Origin: Janibacter indicus
GTDB taxonomy: Bacteria; Actinomycetota; Actinomycetes; Actinomycetales; Dermatophilaceae
Direction: 5' to 3'
Assembly (NCBI RefSeq): GCF_900176385.1
Contig: NZ_FWXN01000003.1
Location: 186,001-250,000 of the forward strand
Length of the DNA: 64,000 bases
Part shown: positions 57,721 through 64,000 of the stretch, one piece after another
Layout of the letters: each line of letters starts with the position of its first letter
Position numbering within the stretch: position 1 is the stretch's first letter
Notes under the pieces: model-generated
Databases searched by the model: none
What the model saw: the letters and a program-made list of their open reading frames with translations, nothing else
Told to the model about the DNA's origin: nothing
Translations under genes and position numbers: made by a program

Positions 57721-58717
57721 CGACAACGCGACGCGCGACGTCGCCCCCGAAGCCCGCCCCGGCAACGACGAGATGGGCGCGACCACCACCCGCGAGGCGG
57801 CGGTCGCCGCCGACGTGACCCAGGAGAGCGGTCAGGCGAGGTCGCTGACCTCCGACGCCTTCGCGTCGCTGCGGCGCAACCCGCTCTTCTGGATCTCGAG
57901 CGTCCTCATCCTCGTCTTCGTGCTCATGGCGGTGTGGCCCTCGCTCTTCACGCCCTACGACCTGAAGTTCAACGACCTGAGCCGAGCCCACGAGGGCCCG
58001 AGCGGCGAGCACTGGTTCGGTACCGACACCCAGGGCCAGGACATCTACACCCGCAGCGTCTACGGAGCCCGGGCCTCGATCCTCGTCGGGGTGCTCGCGG
58101 CGACCGGCGTGCTGCTGCTGGGTTCCTTCCTCGGGCTCATCGCCGGCTACGTCGGCGGCATCGTCGACACCCTGATCAGCCGCCTCGGCGACATCTTCTT
58201 CGCCATCCCCCTCCTCCTGGCCGGCATCATCTTCCTGTCTGCGGTCCGCGAACGGCCCAGCATCCTCGGGCTGAAGACCGACAGCTACTTCGGCGTCGTG
58301 ATCCAGGTCGTGCTCGTCTTCATGATCTTCGGCTGGCCGAGCCTCATGCGCCTCATGCGCTCCTCGGTCATCCAGGTCAAGCCCAACGACTACGTCCAGG
58401 CCGCCCGGGCCCTCGGTGCCTCGCCGATGCGGATCATCCGCCGGCACGTGCTGCCCAATGCCATGGCACCCGCGATCGTCGTCTCGACGATCAACCTCGG
58501 CGCCTACATCACCGCGGAGGCGACGCTGTCCTTCCTCGGCATCGGGCTGGTGCCGCCGACGGTGTCGTGGGGTGTCATGATCAGCGACGCGCTGGTGCCT
58601 CTGCGGAGCTATCCGCACATCCTCTTCTTCCCCGCCCTCTTCCTCAGCCTGGCGGTCCTGGCCTTCATCATGCTCGGCGACGCTGTGCGTGATGCCTTCG
58701 ACCCCAAGAGCCGCTGA
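57713..58717 (+). CDS. Oligopeptide ABC permease (OppC type)
   Basis: A 334-residue permease with a polar N-terminal extension of about 50 residues before LRRNPLFWISSVLILVFVL, GTDTQGQDIYTRSVYGAR and the EAA loop YVQAARALGASPMRIIRRHV. It forms the channel with the OppB-type permease, and lies 19 bases before the first ATPase gene. Confidence 0.92.
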   Translation: MTDDNATRDVAPEARPGNDEMGATTTREAAVAADVTQESGQARSLTSDAFASLRRNPLFWISSVLILVFVLMAVWPSLFTPYDLKFNDLSRAHEGPSGEHWFGTDTQGQDIYTRSVYGARASILVGVLAATGVLLLGSFLGLIAGYVGGIVDTLISRLGDIFFAIPLLLAGIIFLSAVRERPSILGLKTDSYFGVVIQVVLVFMIFGWPSLMRLMRSSVIQVKPNDYVQAARALGASPMRIIRRHVLPNAMAPAIVVSTINLGAYITAEATLSFLGIGLVPPTVSWGVMISDALVPLRSYPHILFFPALFLSLAVLAFIMLGDAVRDAFDPKSR

Positions 58718-58736
58718 GAGACAGGTGAGTGAGTAC

Positions 58737-59744
58737 ATGAGCACCACGACGACTCCGTCGGGCTCCGAGCACCTGCTCGAGGTCGACGACCTCTACGTCG
58801 AGTTCCGCACCCGCGAGGGCGTGGCCAAGGCGATCAACGGCGTCAACTTCACCCTCGACGAGGGCGAGACGCTGGCGATCCTCGGTGAGTCCGGCTCCGG
58901 CAAGTCGGTGACCGCCCAGGCGATCATGGGCATCCTCGACATGCCGCCCGCCGTCATCCCCGGCGGCCGGATCCTCTACAAGGGCAACGACATCCTCACG
59001 ATGCCCGAGGCCCAGCGGCGTGCCATGCGCGGCCCGGAGATCTCGATGGTCTTCCAAGACGCGCTGAGCTCGCTCAACCCGGTCTTCCCGGTCGGCTGGC
59101 AGATCGCCGAGATGTTCCGGGTCCACCAGGGCATGAGCCGGTCCAAGGCCTACGCCGAGGCCGTGCGTCTGATGGAGCGGGTCAACATCCCCGCGGCCAA
59201 GGAGCGCGTCAAGGCCTACCCGCACCAGTTCTCGGGCGGTATGCGCCAGCGCATCATGATCGCGATGGCGATCGCCCTCAACCCCAAGGTCCTCATCGCC
59301 GACGAGCCGACGACGGCCCTCGACGTGACGGTCCAGGCCCAGATCATGGCCCTTCTGCAGGAGCTGCAGGAGGAGTACAAGATGGGCCTGATCCTCATCA
59401 CCCACGACCTGGGTGTCGTCGCCGACGTCGCCGACCGGATCGCCGTGATGTACGCCGGCCGGATCGTCGAGCGGGCGGACGTCGACGAGATCTACGCGCA
59501 CCCGGGCCACCCCTACACCAAGGGGCTGCTCGAGTCGATCCCGCGACTGGACCAGAAGGGGCAGACGCTGTCGGCCATCGGTGGCCTGCCGCCCAACCTC
59601 ACCCGGATCCCGCAGGGCTGCGCCTTCAACCCGCGCTGCGTCATGGCCCAGGACATCTGCCGTACCGAGCGGCCCGAGCTGCTCGACATCGGTCCGCGCC
59701 GTCAGTCGGCGTGCCACTTCAGCCAGGAGGTGCTCGATGCCTGA
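58737..59744 (+). CDS. Oligopeptide ABC ATPase (OppD type)
   Basis: A 335-residue ATPase: Walker A GESGSGKS, signature [14 protein letters not shown], Walker [14 protein letters not shown]-loop THDLG. The C-terminal oligopeptide-specific region has a Cys cluster ([20 protein letters not shown]) that in relatives binds an iron-sulphur cluster. It overlaps the next gene by eight bases. Confidence 0.94.
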   Translation: MSTTTTPSGSEHLLEVDDLYVEFRTREGVAKAINGVNFTLDEGETLAILGESGSGKSVTAQAIMGILDMPPAVIPGGRILYKGNDILTMPEAQRRAMRGPEISMVFQDALSSLNPVFPVGWQIAEMFRVHQGMSRSKAYAEAVRLMERVNIPAAKERVKAYPHQFSGGMRQRIMIAMAIALNPKVLIADEPTTALDVTVQAQIMALLQELQEEYKMGLILITHDLGVVADVADRIAVMYAGRIVERADVDEIYAHPGHPYTKGLLESIPRLDQKGQTLSAIGGLPPNLTRIPQGCAFNPRCVMAQDICRTERPELLDIGPRRQSACHFSQEVLDA

Positions 59745-60876
59745 GGTGATCCTCAAGGCCCAGGGCCTGAAGAAGCACTACCCGATCAAGGGTGGCGTGC
59801 TCCGTACGACCGTCGGCCACGTCAAGGCCGTCGACGGTGTCGACTTCGAGCTGCACAAGGGCGAGACCCTCGGCATCGTCGGTGAGTCCGGCTGCGGCAA
59901 GTCCACGCTCGGCCGGCTGCTCATGCGGCTCGAGGAGCCGACCGAGGGCACCGTCGACTTCGACGGGGTTGACATGTACGCCCAGTCCGGCGGCGCGATG
60001 CGCAAGCTGCGGCGTGACATCCAGATCGTCTTCCAGGACCCCTACACATCGCTCAACCCGCGGCGCACGGTCGGCGAGATCATCGCCGAGCCCCTGGAGA
60101 TCCACACCGACGTCGTGCCCAAGGGCGGGCGCAAGCGCCGGGTGCAGGAGCTGCTCGAGCTCGTCGGTCTCAACCCCGAGCACATCAACCGCTACCCGCA
60201 CCAGTTCTCCGGTGGCCAGCGCCAGCGCATCGGCATCGCCCGCGGCATCGCGCTCAACCCCAAGGTGCTCATCTGCGACGAGCCGGTCTCCGCGCTCGAC
60301 GTGTCGGTGCAGGCGCAGGTCATCAACCTCATGGAAAAGCTCCAGAACGAGCTCGGCCTGTCCTACATCTTCATCGCCCACGACCTGTCCGTGGTCCGCC
60401 ACATCTCCGACCGGGTCGGCGTGATGTACCTCGGCCGCATGGTCGAGATCGGCAACGAGGACGACATCTACTCGCGTCCGACGCACCCCTACACCCAGGC
60501 GCTGCTGTCGGCCGTGCCGGTGCCGGACCCGACCCTGCGCGGCAAGCGCGACCAGATCGTCCTCTCCGGTGACGTCCCGTCGCCGGCCAACCCGCCGGCG
60601 GGCTGCCACTTCCACACCCGCTGCTGGAAGGCGCAGGACATCTGCCGGACCGAGACCCCGCAGCTCGAGCTGCGCGCGGACGGCGCGGGGACGCACCCCT
60701 CCCGCTGCCACTTCGCGGAGCCGCGGCTCGTCGTCGAGACCACCGACGTCACGGACGACCACGGTCTCTTCGAGGGTCAGGGCCTCACGGACCGGGCCGA
60801 TGCGGCCGCCGCGGGTCAGGCAGGTGGCGCCGCCGCCGGCGGTGCCTCGGCCGACACCTCGACCGCCGGCGCCTGA
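59737..60876 (+). CDS. Oligopeptide ABC ATPase (OppF type)
   Basis: A 379-residue ATPase with [34 protein letters not shown] and the Cys cluster [18 protein letters not shown]. The final 40 residues are Ala/Gly rich and probably disordered, longer than usual. Last gene of the operon; an IS110-type element follows after about 230 bases. Confidence 0.94.
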   Translation: MPEVILKAQGLKKHYPIKGGVLRTTVGHVKAVDGVDFELHKGETLGIVGESGCGKSTLGRLLMRLEEPTEGTVDFDGVDMYAQSGGAMRKLRRDIQIVFQDPYTSLNPRRTVGEIIAEPLEIHTDVVPKGGRKRRVQELLELVGLNPEHINRYPHQFSGGQRQRIGIARGIALNPKVLICDEPVSALDVSVQAQVINLMEKLQNELGLSYIFIAHDLSVVRHISDRVGVMYLGRMVEIGNEDDIYSRPTHPYTQALLSAVPVPDPTLRGKRDQIVLSGDVPSPANPPAGCHFHTRCWKAQDICRTETPQLELRADGAGTHPSRCHFAEPRLVVETTDVTDDHGLFEGQGLTDRADAAAAGQAGGAAAGGASADTSTAGA

Positions 60877-60879
60877 CAG

Positions 60880-61107
60880 TGATGATGGTGTAGGCGAGTC
60901 CCGCAGCGGTCGTCCTGACTCGGCGCCTGACTGACTTCGGGTCTTCAACGGGATCTGTCGGTCGTTCCGCTGCGGGACTCGTGTGCACTCACCGGACGAG
61001 GGTGTGTGACCTCATAGGAGCCTGTGCCAGCAGGCACCCATCACTGTCTTGTCCGCTCGCTCGGCTGGTGCGTGCCGCCCCTGACCAGTCGAAGGAGAAG
61101 GACGACG
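60880..61107 (+). ncRNA. IS110 left end, candidate bridge RNA region
   Basis: The 230 bases before the IS110-type transposase. A perfect 15-base inverted repeat, CGAGTCCCGCAGCGG (60895-60909) and its complement (60967-60981), encloses a 57-base loop, and GCCTGTGCCAGCAGGCA at about 61019-61035 forms a further hairpin. In IS110-group elements the non-coding left end encodes a structured bridge RNA that guides recombination. The arrangement fits, but the element boundary and loops are not determined. Confidence 0.4.
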
Positions 61108-61983
61108 ATGACCACCATCGCATCAGACAGCTCGAGAGACCAGATCGAGATCGCCGCAGGTGTCGACACCCACCAAGACACCCACACTGTCGCCGCGGTC
61201 GATGCGGCCGGCCGGCTACTGGGCCACTCCACGTTCCCAGCCACTGGGGCGGGCTACCACGCCCTGCTGGCCTGGCTACACGACCTCGGGGTGGTTCTGG
61301 TCGTCGGGATCGAGGGCACCGGCGCCTATGGCGCCGGCCTGGCCCGCTACCTGAGCAGTCAGGGCATCGAGATGGTCGAGGTGGACCGGCCCGACCGCAG
61401 GACCCGACGCAGCGCTGGCAAGTCAGACCCCATCGATGCCGAGGCCGCAGCCCGCGCCGCCCTGGCCCAGGTACGCACTGGCACGCCCAAGGCCCGCGAA
61501 GGGAAGGTCGAGGCCTTGCGCAACCTACGCGTGGCACGCCGCAGCGCAGTCGACCAGCGCGCGGACTGCCAACGACGAATCAAGACCCTGATCGTGACCG
61601 CACCAGAAGAGCTACGCGCCCGGCTGCGTGTCCTGAGCGACCGAGAGCTGCTGACCACCTGCGCCGCTCTGCGGCCCGACACCGAGCGCGTCAGCGACCC
61701 CGAACAGGCAACCAAGGTGGCCCTGCGCAACCTGGCCCGCCGACACGCTGCCCTCGTAGCGGACATCGCCGAGCTCGACGCGCTCATCGAGCCACTGGTC
61801 GCCGCGATCAACCCGGATCTGCTCCAGCTGAACGGAGTCGGCGCCGACACCGCCGGACAGCTGCTGGTCACTGCCGGCGAGAACGCTGACCGGCTCCGCT
61901 CCGAGGGCGCGTTCGCGATGCTGTGCGGCGTCGCACCGATCCCCGCCTCGTCCGGCAAGATCCACCGCCACCGCCTCAACCGC

Positions 61984-62190
61984 GGCCCGCTGACGCGGCT
62001 TGCCCAACGGCATCGGCTCGGCCTGCACCAACCCCGCCCGAACCAGATGCCGACGAGCTGTGGAGTGAGCACATCCAGCCGCCCTGGCTGCGGCACCAAT
62101 CGATCCTTCCCGTTCGAAGGCAGCCACCATCACAGCAACTACCTCCGCAGAGACCTCAACACGACGCCGCTTTTGGCTCGAAATGACCAT
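61984..62190 (-). pseudogene. N-terminal fragment of another transposase
   Basis: Opposite strand to the IS110 gene, about 68 codons starting MVISSQKRRRVEVSAEVVAV and including GSIGAAARAAGCAHSTARRH, a helix-turn-helix typical of transposase N-termini (IS30/IS481-like). The rest is missing at the junction with IS110 at about 61984. This marks a deletion between two insertion sequences. Confidence 0.6.
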
Positions 62191-62232
62191 GGTCCTCGCA
62201 ACTCCTCAGATCGAGGTGTTGCGAGGACCATG
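62188..62232. terminator. Perfect 15-bp inverted repeat between convergent units
   Basis: CATGGTCCTCGCAAC at 62188-62202 and its exact complement at 62218-62232, with a 15-base loop. It overlaps the start of the transposase fragment. It may be an IS end pair (two abutting inverted repeats) or act as a terminator hairpin ahead of the convergent ATPase gene end. No T tract is present. Confidence 0.45.
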
Positions 62233-62275
62233 TGAACCGAAGCGGCGGCTCCCCCCTTCGTGCGTCTGCCGGAGG

Positions 62276-63430
62276 TCAGGCGAAGGGGATCTCGTCGACG
62301 ATCCGCTCGGCCTCGGCATCGGCGGCCAGCTGCGCGCCGGCCTCGTCGACCTGAGCGGCCACCGCGTGCGGCTGGAGCTCGCCCGAGGCGATCTGCTCGG
62401 CCCAGTGGCAGGCGACCTTGTGCTCCGCGCCGGCGCCGTCGATCTCCACCAGCCTCAGCTGCGGACGCTCGGTGTCGCAGTGGGTCTCCTGGCGCCACGG
62501 GCAGCGGGTGTGGAAGCGGCACCCCGCGGGAGGCGCGGCCGGCGAGGGCAGGTCGCCGGTCAGCAGGATCTGCTCGCGGGTGTCCTCGACGACCGGGTCC
62601 GGCACGGGCACCGCCGAGAGCAGGGCCCGGGTGTAGGGGTGCAGGGGAGCGGCGTAGAGGCCGTCGGCGGGCGCCTCCTCGACGATGCCGCCGAGGTACA
62701 TCACGCCGACGCGGTCGGAGATGTGCCGCACGACCGCGAGGTCGTGGGCGATGACGAGATAGGTCAGGCCGTACTCGGCCTGCAGGTCCGACATGAGGTT
62801 GATGACCTGCGCCTGCACCGAGACGTCGAGCGCGGAGACCGGTTCGTCGGCGACGACGAGCTCGGGGTTGACGCTCAACGCCCGGGCGATGCCGATGCGC
62901 TGGCGCTGACCGCCGGAGAACTCGTGGGGGTACTTCTTCAGCGCGGCCGGCGGGAGCCCGACGTCGGCGAGCAGCTGGCGCAGGCGGGGCTCGGCCTCCT
63001 TGGCGTCCCTGACGATGCCGTGGGCCTTCATCCCCTCGACGAGCAGGGCCTCGACGCTCTGGCGGGGGTCGAGGCTGCCCATGGGGTCCTGGAAGACCAT
63101 CTGCAGGTCCTTGCGCCGCCGGCGCAGGTCCTCGCCCGTCAGCGTGGAGATCGGCTCGCCGCCGAAGGTGACCGTGCCGTCGGTCGCCGGCTCGAGGTGG
63201 AGGATCGCGCGGCCGAGCGTGGACTTGCCGCAGCCGGACTCGCCGACGAGGCCGTAGGTCTCGCCGCGTCGGATCTGCAGGTCGACGCCGTCGACGGCGT
63301 AGACGTGCCCGACGACCTTGTCGAAGATGACGCCCTTGGTGATCGGGTAGTGGACCTTGAGGCCGCGGACGTCGACGAGGACGTCGGCGTCGCTCTCCGT
63401 GGCGGTCGGCTCGGGGCTCGTGGTGGTCAT
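62276..63430 (-). CDS. Second oligopeptide ABC ATPase (OppF type)
   Basis: A 384-residue ATPase: [41 protein letters not shown], and the Cys cluster [19 protein letters not shown]. It is a paralogue of the gene at 59737, diverged enough to be a separate system. Its ATG overlaps the stop of the upstream OppD-type gene. Transcribed towards the IS110 remnant. Confidence 0.94.
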   Translation of the reverse strand: MTTTSPEPTATESDADVLVDVRGLKVHYPITKGVIFDKVVGHVYAVDGVDLQIRRGETYGLVGESGCGKSTLGRAILHLEPATDGTVTFGGEPISTLTGEDLRRRRKDLQMVFQDPMGSLDPRQSVEALLVEGMKAHGIVRDAKEAEPRLRQLLADVGLPPAALKKYPHEFSGGQRQRIGIARALSVNPELVVADEPVSALDVSVQAQVINLMSDLQAEYGLTYLVIAHDLAVVRHISDRVGVMYLGGIVEEAPADGLYAAPLHPYTRALLSAVPVPDPVVEDTREQILLTGDLPSPAAPPAGCRFHTRCPWRQETHCDTERPQLRLVEIDGAGAEHKVACHWAEQIASGELQPHAVAAQVDEAGAQLAADAEAERIVDEIPFA

Positions 63431-64000
63431 CGGACCTCCTCGGTCGTCGCGGCCTCGGCGGGCGAGGGGTCGCCCGCGAGGGGGTTGAAGCAGCGCAGGG
63501 CACGCGAGCCCCCGAGGGCCAGGTCGGGGGTGGCCTCGCGGCAGTGGTCGGTGGCGCTGGCGCAGCGTGGCGCGAAGGCGCACGAGCTGGTCCACGGGAG
63601 GTTGTCGGCCACCGACCCCGGCACGGGGTTGAGACGCGCGCCGCGCTCCCCGTCGAGGCTCGGCACGCTCGCGAGCAGGCCACCGGTGTAGGGGTGGCGC
63701 GGCTGCGCGAAGAGGTCGTGCCGCTCCGCCCGCTCGACGAGTCGGCCGCCGTAGAGGACGTTGATCTCGTCGCACAGCCCGGCGACGACGCCGAGGTCGT
63801 GGGTGATCATGATCAGGGCCGTGCCGGTCTCCTCGACGAGCTCGCGCAGCAGGGCGAGGATCTGGGCCTGGATCGTCACGTCGAGCGCCGTGGTCGGCTC
63901 GTCGGCGATGAGCAGCCGGGGCTCGCAGGCCAGGGCCATGGCGATGAGCGCGCGCTGGCGCATGCCGCCGGAGAGCTGGTGCGGGTAGTCCTTGAGTCGA
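63427..64000 (-). CDS. Second oligopeptide ABC ATPase (OppD type), partial
   Basis: The C-terminal 191 residues of an OppD-type ATPase; it runs off the window end. The frame opens [20 protein letters not shown] (signature motif), with [12 protein letters not shown] and THDLGVVAG next and a Cys cluster [14 protein letters not shown] near the end. Permeases and binding protein of this second system are expected beyond the window. Confidence 0.93.
   Translation of the reverse strand, partial: RLKDYPHQLSGGMRQRALIAMALACEPRLLIADEPTTALDVTIQAQILALLRELVEETGTALIMITHDLGVVAGLCDEINVLYGGRLVERAERHDLFAQPRHPYTGGLLASVPSLDGERGARLNPVPGSVADNLPWTSSCAFAPRCASATDHCREATPDLALGGSRALRCFNPLAGDPSPAEAATTEEVR

Larger units (their letters stand above)
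61108..62235 (+). pseudogene. IS110-family transposase, truncated and fused to foreign sequence
   Basis: The first 290 residues are a normal IS110 recombinase: RuvC-like DEDD residues D20 (GVDTHQDTH), E69 (GIEGTGAYG), D107 and D110 (KSDPIDAEAAAR), and the C-terminal domain with LNGVGADTAGQLL and CGVAPIPASSGK holding the serine nucleophile region near residues 280-281. After HRLNRG (about 61984) homology ends; the expected GDRQANAAL continuation is replaced by an unrelated frame running to 62235. The last 80-100 residues are thus lost and the protein is probably inactive. Confidence 0.82.

Noticed and set aside
61984-62235. Possible functional C-terminus of the IS110 transposase frame
   Set aside because: It is the antisense of a coherent transposase N-terminus and lacks the expected IS110 C-terminal residues.

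Overview
The window comes from a high-GC actinobacterium. Strong codon bias towards G/C, GTG starts, four-base start/stop overlaps and actinobacterial families (a DUF4245 protein beside glpX, a DinB/mycothiol-type protein, an LpqY/Sug-like sugar transporter, a 13E12-type HNH protein) all fit. The mix of families and the intergenic repeats resemble Micrococcales, probably Intrasporangiaceae (Janibacter/Knoellia-like); that placement is inference. No rRNA, tRNA or CRISPR array was seen.

Layout. 1-5.3 kb: the start of a Glu/Leu-type amino-acid dehydrogenase, a beta-carbonic anhydrase, and a sugar ABC operon (lipoprotein, two permeases, ATPase). 5.3-8.4 kb: a PfkB sugar kinase, class II fructose-1,6-bisphosphatase (glpX), a DUF4245 protein and a decayed Nudix gene. 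8.4-11 kb: xseB, xseA and ispH. 11-17.4 kb: a histidine-utilisation locus, an IclR regulator divergent from hutH-hutU-hutG-hutI, with a palindromic operator candidate. A short interspersed repeat is inserted in frame inside hutG. 17.4-22.6 kb: rmuC, a 13E12-type HNH gene with REP-like units in its 3' end, a Nudix hydrolase, a small membrane protein and ychF.

22.5-31.2 kb is a genomic island. It is bounded by two 81-bp direct repeats of the ychF 3' end that differ at only two bases, has visibly lower GC, and lacks a heptamer (CGAAGGG) scattered through the rest of the window. It carries a wrecked IS3-type transposase and a two-gene module: a 2144-residue protein with an N-terminal DUF4297/Cap4-like nuclease domain and a STAND-type NTPase, overlapping a 265-residue partner. 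This looks like an Avs-type (antiviral STAND ATPase) phage-defence system and is the most interesting item here.

31.3-43 kb: a mosaic of single genes, namely an AraC/GyrI-like regulator, a gamma-glutamylcyclotransferase-fold protein, a CrtA-like monooxygenase with an uncharacterised partner, a remnant of a rifampin ADP-ribosyltransferase gene (arr), a PQQ-type sugar dehydrogenase lipoprotein, an alpha/beta hydrolase, a condensation-domain/GNAT fusion, an MDR oxidoreductase, membrane proteins, a frameshifted SRPBCC gene, a pair of SMR transporters and a DinB-like protein. 42.6-48.2 kb: thiamine biosynthesis, with thiD divergent from a TPP riboswitch-led operon thiC-MFS-thiM-thiE. 48-54.7 kb: an MFS exporter, a deoxycytidylate deaminase, a universal stress protein, a second alpha/beta hydrolase, a pirin and malQ. 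55-60.9 kb: a complete oligopeptide ABC operon. 60.9-62.2 kb: a truncated IS110-family element, whose 5' leader may encode a bridge RNA, fused to a fragment of another transposase. 62.3 kb to the end: a second oligopeptide-transporter ATPase pair on the minus strand, running off the window.

The native sequence shows recent decay by small deletions and repeat insertion: Nudix pseudogene, arr remnant, frameshifted SRPBCC gene, chimeric IS, and an orphan coding tail behind thiD.
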